From Exiguobacterium marinum DSM 16307 (GTDB lineage Bacteria; Bacillota; Bacilli; Exiguobacteriales; Exiguobacteriaceae): DNA of 64,000 nt. Made by a program: the position numbers and the translations under genes. The notes beneath the pieces are model-generated. The model did no database searches and had not been told where the DNA came from. It was given only the letters and a program-made list of their open reading frames with translations. Numbering within the stretch: the first letter of the stretch is position 1; each line of letters begins with the position of its first letter. The stretch spans positions 2,710,372 to 2,774,371 of the forward strand of contig NZ_KK211189.1 in the NCBI RefSeq assembly GCF_000620845.1, in the 5' to 3' direction. Shown here piece after piece: positions 56,849 through 64,000 of this stretch.

Positions 56849-57549
56849 TGTCCGTTTCCCCCTATGCGTGTTAACAGTTGTCCATACGTCTCAGTCAAAG
56901 AACCTAAATCGCGACGAAATACGTCTTTATCGAGTTTTTGTTTCGTTTCTTGATCCCAGAGGCGGCACGTATCGGGTGAAATCTCATCCGCTAAGATAAT
57001 CGTCCCATCCACTTTTCCGAACTCTAGTTTAAAATCGATTACGTCGATGCCGTGTTGACCGAAGAAATCGAGTAATACTTCGTTTACCCAAAGTCCGAGT
57101 TGTCGCAATGTTTCGACTTCTTTATGTGTAGCGACTTGCAACAATCGGATATGATCCTCTGTGAGGAGCGGGTCCCCAAGAGCATCGTCCTTATAATAGA
57201 ACTCGACAATCGGTGCGAGGAGCGGCGTCCCTTCTTCCCAACCGAGACGTTTCGCCAGACTGCCGGCCGCGACGTTGCGGACGACCACTTCTAACGGAAT
57301 GATGTCGACACGGCGAACTAACTGTTCTCGTTCTGAGATTCGTTTAATGAAGTGCGTCGGAATCTTATTGTCATGCATTAATTCGAACAACTGCGTCGTG
57401 ATGGCGTTGTTTAAAATCCCCTTCCCATCAATCGACTCTTTCTTCTCTCCGTTGAATGCTGTCGCATCATCTTTATAATATACGCGAAGCACACCCGTTT
57501 CTTCTGTCTCAAATAACGCTTTCGCCTTGCCTTCATAAATTGCTTTCAT
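56845..57549 (-). CDS. purC: SAICAR synthetase
   Basis: Joins aspartate to CAIR with ATP. A 234-residue enzyme with GKAKALFET (5-13), the KKESIDGKG loop (about 35-43), PLEVVVRNVAAGSLAKR (about 80-96), DFKLEFGK (about 175-182) and the LADEISPDTCRLWD block (about 190-203). Preceded by a 49-base gap with a GC-rich hairpin, the largest break in the operon. Confidence 0.97.
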   Translation of the reverse strand: MKAIYEGKAKALFETEETGVLRVYYKDDATAFNGEKKESIDGKGILNNAITTQLFELMHDNKIPTHFIKRISEREQLVRRVDIIPLEVVVRNVAAGSLAKRLGWEEGTPLLAPIVEFYYKDDALGDPLLTEDHIRLLQVATHKEVETLRQLGLWVNEVLLDFFGQHGIDVIDFKLEFGKVDGTIILADEISPDTCRLWDQETKQKLDKDVFRRDLGSLTETYGQLLTRIGGNGQ

Positions 57550-57574
57550 CTGAACCGCTCCCCCTTAAAAGTGA

Positions 57575-57593
57575 GAGGGGCATGTCGCCCCTC
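57575..57593 (-). promoter_or_regulatory. GC-rich hairpin in the purB-purC gap
   Basis: Perfect 7-bp stem (57575-57581 with 57587-57593) and 5-base loop, starting 6 bases after the purB stop. It has no strong U tract, so it is more likely an RNA stability or processing element than a terminator. Confidence 0.4.
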
Positions 57594-57598
57594 AACGA

Positions 57599-58891
57599 TT
57601 ACAAACCACAGCGTTCAAAAATTGTATCGACACGGCGTACGTGATAGCGCGGGTCGAACAACTCATCGAGCTCCTCACTCGTAAAGAGTGCACCCATTTC
57701 TTTGTCCTCTTCAATCAATGTCCGGAACATCGTTTCTTCTTCCCACGCCTGCATCGCCTTAGGTTGAACCGCATCGTATGCCGCTTCACGACTCCAGCCC
57801 TTCTCGATGAGACCGAGTAAGATCCGTTGCGAGAAGATGATTCCGAACGTGCGGTCCATGTTGCGACGCATGTTGTCCGGGAAGACCGTCAAGTTCTTCA
57901 CGATGTTACCGAAGCGATTCAACATGTAGTTAAGGAGAATCGTCGCATCCGGGATGATGATGCGTTCTGCTGACGAGTGCGAGATGTCACGTTCATGCCA
58001 AAGTGGGACGTTCTCGTAAGCCGTCATCATGTGACCGCGAATGACGCGCGCAAGACCCGTCATATTTTCAGAACCGATTGGGTTACGTTTATGCGGCATC
58101 GCCGACGACCCTTTTTGTCCTTTAGCAAAGAACTCTTCCACTTCGCGCGTCTCGGTCTTTTGAAGTCCACGAATCTCGGTCGCCATCTTTTCAATCGATG
58201 TCGCGATCAATGCGAGCGTCGACATGTACTCGGCATGACGGTCACGTTGGAGTGTCTGTGTCGAGATCGGTGCAGCTTGGATACCGAGCTTGTCACAGAC
58301 GTATGACTCGATGAACGGGTCGATATTTGCAAACGTTCCGACCGCTCCACTCATCTTCCCGAATTCAATCGTTTCGCGAGCTGCCATGAAGCGTTTTTTA
58401 TTCCGTTTCATCTCTTCATACCAGAGAGCGAGTTTCAAACCGAACGTAGTCGGTTCTGCATGCACGCCGTGGGTACGTCCCATCATGATGTCGTACTTAT
58501 GTGCTTTCGCCTTTTCTGCAAGAATGCCGATGAAGCGATCTAAATCGGCTTCTAAAAGATCATTGGCCTGTTTGATTAAGTACGAGAGAGCCGTATCGAC
58601 GACATCCGTCGACGTCAATCCGTAGTGTACCCACTTCTTCTCTTCTCCGAGCGTCTCGGAAACGGCACGCGTGAACGCGATCACATCGTGACGTGTCTCT
58701 TGTTCAATCTCTAGAATGCGATCAACATCAAACGATGCCTTGTTCCAAAGGACTTGTACATCTTCTTTCGGGATGATGCCGAGTTCACTCCAAGCCTCGC
58801 AGGCATAAAGCTCAACTTTTAACCAGGCCTCGAATTTGTTTTGATCAGTCCAAATGTTTGCCATCTCTGGGCGGGTGTAGCGTGAAATCAT
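57599..58891 (-). CDS. purB: Adenylosuccinate lyase
   Basis: Cleaves fumarate from SAICAR and from adenylosuccinate, so it acts in IMP synthesis and in the AMP branch. A 430-residue fumarase-superfamily enzyme with [10 protein letters not shown] (about 86-95), the [12 protein letters not shown] block (about 137-148) and the signature [11 protein letters not shown] (about 260-270). ATG at 58891 with AAGGAG 8 bases upstream. Overlaps purK by 4 bases. Confidence 0.97.
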   Translation of the reverse strand: MISRYTRPEMANIWTDQNKFEAWLKVELYACEAWSELGIIPKEDVQVLWNKASFDVDRILEIEQETRHDVIAFTRAVSETLGEEKKWVHYGLTSTDVVDTALSYLIKQANDLLEADLDRFIGILAEKAKAHKYDIMMGRTHGVHAEPTTFGLKLALWYEEMKRNKKRFMAARETIEFGKMSGAVGTFANIDPFIESYVCDKLGIQAAPISTQTLQRDRHAEYMSTLALIATSIEKMATEIRGLQKTETREVEEFFAKGQKGSSAMPHKRNPIGSENMTGLARVIRGHMMTAYENVPLWHERDISHSSAERIIIPDATILLNYMLNRFGNIVKNLTVFPDNMRRNMDRTFGIIFSQRILLGLIEKGWSREAAYDAVQPKAMQAWEEETMFRTLIEEDKEMGALFTSEELDELFDPRYHVRRVDTIFERCGL

Positions 58892-59982
58892 AAAACGGTC
58901 TCCTTCCAAATTGCCAGTTGTTCGATGGTCTGAAGCGCACCTTCGACCGTGTCAGCAAGGACGTTCAAGTGTCCCATTTTGCGACCTGTCTTCGCCTCAT
59001 CTTTTCCATACAGATGTAGTTTAACATTCGATGGCAATGCTTTGACATGAAGTCGTGGCATATGCTCACCGAGAAGGTTGACCATGACGACAGGCGTTGT
59101 CAATGTCGTACGTCCGAGACGCATTCCCGTCACGGCTCGAATGTGTTGTTCAAATTGTGAGGTCTCACATGCGTCAATCGTGTAGTGTCCAGAATTATGT
59201 GGACGCGGTGCGAGTTCGTTTACGTAAAGGCGACCATCTGGCATGACGAACAACTCTACAGCGAGTGTCCCCGTTAAGCCGATATGATCGGCGAGCTGGA
59301 GTGCGAGGTGTCTCGCATCCTCTTGAATCTCATCAGTAACACGAGCCGGTACGATGGATAGATGTAGAATGCTGTTGTGATGAATATTTTCACTGATCGG
59401 GAACGTCGACGTTTCTTCTTCTCCTCGTGTCACGATGACCGAGATCTCTTTTTCAAACGGCAACCACGCCTCAGCGACATATTCTTGTTCGACAAAGTGT
59501 TCAATGAACGCCTGAAGGTCTTGTTCCGATCGAATGACCGTCTGGCCTTTCCCGTCATAGCCGAAGCGACACGTTTTGATGACAAATGGGTAGCCGAGCT
59601 TTTCGTGTGCCTGCCGTACCTCTCGAACCGTACGAACCGAAACATATGGCGCCACACGTAGTCCTGCTGATTCAATCATCTGTTTTTCTAAGATGCGATG
59701 TTGCGTCGCCTTCAACACGTCCATACCTTGTGGACATTTCTCTTCGATGGCTGCAATCATTTCCGTGTCGATGTTTTCAAATTCATACGTCACAATGTCT
59801 GAACGGTCAGCGAGTTCTTTCGCGGCATTCACATCATCAAATGAAGCGATAATCGAATCCGCTACTTGTGCGGTCGGTGCATTCGGGTTCGGGTCTAGAC
59901 AAAGCGTCGTGTATCCCATTGCACTCGCGCTGAGTGACATCATCCGTCCAAGCTGTCCTCCACCTAAAATGCCGATTCTCAT
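58888..59982 (-). CDS. purK: N5-carboxyaminoimidazole ribonucleotide synthetase
   Basis: ATP- and bicarbonate-dependent carboxylation of AIR. A 364-residue ATP-grasp protein with the N-terminal GGGQLGRMM (7-15), [17 protein letters not shown] (about 135-151), EKEISVIV and [17 protein letters not shown] (about 256-272). Overlaps the purE stop codon by 1 base. Confidence 0.96.
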   Translation of the reverse strand: MRIGILGGGQLGRMMSLSASAMGYTTLCLDPNPNAPTAQVADSIIASFDDVNAAKELADRSDIVTYEFENIDTEMIAAIEEKCPQGMDVLKATQHRILEKQMIESAGLRVAPYVSVRTVREVRQAHEKLGYPFVIKTCRFGYDGKGQTVIRSEQDLQAFIEHFVEQEYVAEAWLPFEKEISVIVTRGEEETSTFPISENIHHNSILHLSIVPARVTDEIQEDARHLALQLADHIGLTGTLAVELFVMPDGRLYVNELAPRPHNSGHYTIDACETSQFEQHIRAVTGMRLGRTTLTTPVVMVNLLGEHMPRLHVKALPSNVKLHLYGKDEAKTGRKMGHLNVLADTVEGALQTIEQLAIWKETVL

Positions 59983-60470
59983 TAGACCAGTTCCTCCGTT
60001 CCACGCATGACCATCTCTTGTTTTTGCTCTCGGAACATTTCAAGTCGCTTCGTGATTTCTGCTGATTGGATACTGAGGATCTGAGCAGCGAGTAAACCGG
60101 CGTTCGTCGCACCTGCTTTACCGATGGCGACAGTCGCTACTGGGACGCCTGCAGGCATCTGTACAATCGACAGTAGCGAATCCATTCCATTGAGTGCTTT
60201 CGACTGAACTGGGACACCGATGACAGGAAGAGTCGTTTTTGCGGCGACCATCCCTGGAAGGTGAGCTGCCCCACCAGCACCCGCAATGATGACTTGAATA
60301 CCTCTGCCTCGTGCCTCTTCCGCATATTCGAACATCAAGTCTGGTGTTCGATGGGCCGATACGACTTGCTTCTCGTATGGAATCTGTAACTCATCCAACA
60401 TGTCACAAGTATGTTTCATCGTCTCCCAATCAGATGAACTACCCATGATGACGCCTACCACTTCGTTCAT
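59982..60470 (-). CDS. purE: N5-CAIR mutase
   Basis: Moves the carboxyl group of N5-CAIR to form CAIR, working with PurK. A 162-residue class I PurE with GSSSDW (10-15), SAHRTPD (about 39-45) and [13 protein letters not shown] (about 67-79). The ATG at 60470 is chosen because the family starts here and a GGGGG run lies 9 bases upstream; the in-frame extension would run through the riboswitch terminator. First gene of the pur operon. Confidence 0.97.
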   Translation of the reverse strand: MNEVVGVIMGSSSDWETMKHTCDMLDELQIPYEKQVVSAHRTPDLMFEYAEEARGRGIQVIIAGAGGAAHLPGMVAAKTTLPVIGVPVQSKALNGMDSLLSIVQMPAGVPVATVAIGKAGATNAGLLAAQILSIQSAEITKRLEMFREQKQEMVMRGTEELV

Positions 60471-60486
60471 TCCACATGTCCCCCTT

Positions 60487-60525
60487 ACAAAAAAGAAATC
60501 CCTAAACCGAGCAATCAGTTTAGGG
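60487..60525 (-). terminator. Riboswitch-controlled terminator before purE
   Basis: 11-bp stem (60500-60510 with 60515-60525) and short loop, followed on the minus strand by a U-rich run (60487-60499). Confidence 0.88.
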
Positions 60526-60555
60526 TATAGGCATGACAAATACACGTCCGCTACA

Positions 60556-60626
60556 CCCCATAGTCTGACCAGAGTCGGTGATCAGGTAGAAACTTGCAAG
60601 CCATTTCCTTGCGATTATATGGAGCA
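60556..60626 (-). promoter_or_regulatory. Guanine-type purine riboswitch of the pur operon
   Basis: On the minus strand the aptamer reads CTCCATATAATCGC, ATGGCTTGCAAGTTTCTACC, and GACTATGGGG. P1 pairs CTCCATA with TATGGGG. The specificity base is C (GACTATG, not GATTATG), so guanine or hypoxanthine rather than adenine is the expected ligand. With the terminator at 60487-60525 it would stop the operon when guanine is plentiful. Confidence 0.95.
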
Positions 60627-60654
60627 CTATTCATTTTTCTTAACTCACACGCCT

Positions 60655-60684
60655 ATCGTACCTTGTTCTTTGAAAACATGTCAA
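60655..60684 (-). promoter_or_regulatory. Promoter of the purine operon
   Basis: Minus strand TTGACA (60679-60684), 18-base spacer, TACGAT (60655-60660), about 30 bases upstream of the riboswitch. Confidence 0.75.
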
Positions 60685-60685
60685 T

Positions 60686-60731
60686 AAACTGCGAACATTT
60701 TAATTGTCTGAATATTTATCGTTCGCCTTTT
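60686..60731. promoter_or_regulatory. Pair of inverted PurBoxes (PurR operator)
   Basis: Plus strand AAACTGCGAACATT (60686-60699) and, as the reverse complement, AAAAGGCGAACGAT (60718-60731). Both have the central CGAAC of the B. subtilis PurBox, face each other and are 18 bases apart, which is the normal two-box arrangement. They lie just upstream of the pur -35 box and reach toward the Nudix promoter. Confidence 0.85.
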
Positions 60732-60743
60732 GGATGTTATCAG

Positions 60744-60749
60744 TATAAT
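60744..60749 (+). promoter_or_regulatory. Probable -10 box of the Nudix gene
   Basis: TATAAT at 60744-60749, 40 bases before the ATG. Its -35 position (about 60721) falls within the second PurBox. Confidence 0.45.
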
Positions 60750-60788
60750 CTTCTCCGCTAATGTATGCTATTGAAAAGGGGGAGTTAG

Positions 60789-61259
60789 ATGAGTTACATA
60801 GCGAGTTTACGAGAAGTGATTGGGAACCGTCCAATCATCAGTGTCGGAGCGACCATTTTGGTCATCAATCAAAAACAAGAAGTACTGATGCAGCATAGAT
60901 CGGATACACTCGATTGGGGTTTACCGGGAGGATCGATGGAACTCGGGGAAACGCTGGAAGAGGTCGCTGCACGAGAATTGAAAGAAGAAACCGGGCTTCT
61001 CGCTGAGCATTTCGAATTAATTCAGGTTTTTTCCGGTCAAGATGGTTACTTTAAATATCCGAATGGAGACGAGACATACGGTGTCATTCATTTATATCAG
61101 GCAAAAGGAGTACATGGAGAGCTCGTCATGGAAGATGGGGAAAGCTTGGCTCTTAAATACTTTAGTAAAGAGAATCTTCCTATAAAGATAGAAAAACGGG
61201 CTCAAACTTTATTGGATGTGCTTGGAGATCGATGCTTTGAACGCGAGCATTCGTTTTGA
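60789..61259 (+). CDS. Nudix hydrolase
   Basis: A 156-residue Nudix pyrophosphatase. The Nudix box is complete at about residues 47-70: GGSMELGETLEEVAARELKE followed by ETGL, with the metal-binding Glu residues. The ATG at 60789 is preceded by GGGGGAG with 5 bases of spacing. Substrate unknown; nucleotide sugars, oxidised nucleotides or capped compounds are all possible for this family. Divergent from purE; the shared region contains the PurBoxes, so PurR could also control it. Ends in a terminator shared with yebG. Confidence 0.9.
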   Translation: MSYIASLREVIGNRPIISVGATILVINQKQEVLMQHRSDTLDWGLPGGSMELGETLEEVAARELKEETGLLAEHFELIQVFSGQDGYFKYPNGDETYGVIHLYQAKGVHGELVMEDGESLALKYFSKENLPIKIEKRAQTLLDVLGDRCFEREHSF

Positions 61260-61267
61260 TATGTAAA

Positions 61268-61296
61268 AAGCCGTCACACAGATTGTGTGACGGCTT
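61268..61296. terminator. Bidirectional terminator between the Nudix gene and yebG
   Basis: Perfect 13-bp stem (61268-61280 with 61284-61296) and 3-base loop. The A run on the left gives a U tract for the minus strand. Confidence 0.85.
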
Positions 61297-61300
61297 GGCA

Positions 61301-61492
61301 TTAGGATTCTTTAGAGACGCATTCAAATAAAATCGATTGATGGGAGTGGACAGGTACATCTTTGGCTCCCGTTTGCTCAAAGACGGGCTTTTCAATGCGG
61401 CGTATAGGACGATAACCCATTTCGTTGATTCGATCTAAACATTCACTGACCGTTTCATTTGGTTCGACATATACTTTGATCTTCTTAGCCAT
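61301..61492 (-). CDS. yebG: NETI-motif protein YebG
   Basis: A 63-residue protein of the NETI-motif family, named for a short conserved motif that reads NETV here (residues 12-15 in VEPNETVSECL). A yebG gene stands next to purE in B. subtilis, so position supports the call. No function is known. The ATG at 61492 has AGAGGA about 10 bases upstream. It lies directly downstream of the rRNA operon on the same strand, past its terminator. Confidence 0.82.
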   Translation of the reverse strand: MAKKIKVYVEPNETVSECLDRINEMGYRPIRRIEKPVFEQTGAKDVPVHSHQSILFECVSKES

Positions 61493-61533
61493 TTCTTAAC
61501 GTCCTCTCTTCCACTAAGCTGAATCGATGATAC

Positions 61534-61575
61534 GAAAAAACGGCGGCCCTTGAGCGAATGCTCCAGAACCACCGT
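61534..61575 (-). terminator. rRNA operon terminator
   Basis: Arms 61540-61546 and 61569-61575 pair around an inner loop, with a U run after them on the minus strand (61535-61540). Confidence 0.7.
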
Positions 61576-61577
61576 TT

Positions 61578-61694
<117 letters not shown>

Positions 61695-61752
61695 CTTTTA
61701 CAGGGCTTGTTCCCTGAAAACTGAGGATTCATCAACACAAACCATAGACTAG

Positions 61753-64000
<2,248 letters not shown>

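Overview
The window reads as a chromosomal segment of a low-to-mid GC Firmicute of the order Bacillales, most likely Exiguobacterium or a close relative. This is inferred from gene content: a Bacillus-type purE-K-B-C-S-Q-L-F-M-N-H-D operon next to a NETI-motif yebG, the yerA-yerC-pcrB-pcrA-ligA-camS neighbourhood, PurR, CtsR, CcpA and NagR-type operators, T-box-free L-box control, and a clpB gene that B. subtilis lacks. I could not run a search, so the genus is an inference. No prophage, insertion sequence, tRNA gene or CRISPR array is visible. Almost everything is core metabolism and housekeeping, densely packed.

Layout. 1-1.3 kb: the N-terminal part of an APC-family amino acid permease (runs off the left edge). 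1.5-3.2 kb: a peptide-binding lipoprotein. 3.4-5.3 kb: an NhaC-type transporter under a lysine riboswitch (predicted lysine transporter LysW). 5.4-9.1 kb: small unknown protein, adenine deaminase, gamma-carbonic anhydrase, a CcpA-site-flanked transcript with two small ORFs, a nitroreductase. 9.2-17.4 kb: a complete lysC-asd-dapA-dapB-dapH-ilvE-alr-lysA operon with a second lysine riboswitch. 17.4-19 kb: a GNAT protein and an AlaX editing protein. 19.1-23.6 kb: NagR-like regulator, zinc-ribbon membrane protein, LCP protein and nagA-nagB with a NagR-type operator. 23.6-26.9 kb: MATE transporter, CHAD protein, glutaminase and a 54-residue membrane protein. 27-29.9 kb: coproporphyrinogen oxidase overlapping a radical SAM/SPASM enzyme. 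29.9-33.5 kb: cbpA-like J protein plus clpB with a CtsR box. 33.5-43.6 kb: CamS lipoprotein, LPxTG surface protein, ligA-pcrA-pcrB, TrkH-type K+ transporter, YerC. 43.6-47.8 kb: YerA and a GGDEF/EAL protein. 47.9-60.7 kb: the 12-gene purine operon with a guanine riboswitch and a PurBox pair. 60.8-64 kb: Nudix hydrolase, YebG, then 5S and most of 23S rRNA on the minus strand.

How it works together. Lysine is sensed at the RNA level at two places (biosynthesis and a transporter), so synthesis and transport should respond to the same signal. Purines are sensed twice at one promoter, by PurR at the DNA and by guanine at the RNA, and the purine salvage/deamination genes adeC and yerA lie nearby. 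Heat-shock control by CtsR links a J protein to the ClpB disaggregase. Amino-sugar degradation (nagA-nagB) is linked to a NagR-like repressor encoded 3 kb away.

No clearly new multi-gene system stands out. The best candidates for something undescribed are the CgoX-radical SAM-membrane protein unit, the class IV aminotransferase and motif-altered racemase inside the lysine operon, the cre-flanked two-microprotein transcript, and the tandem-domain LPxTG protein. Stretches over about 300 bases without a protein gene are 5039-5383 and 17073-17444 (lysine riboswitches) and 60471-60788 (guanine riboswitch and PurBoxes).
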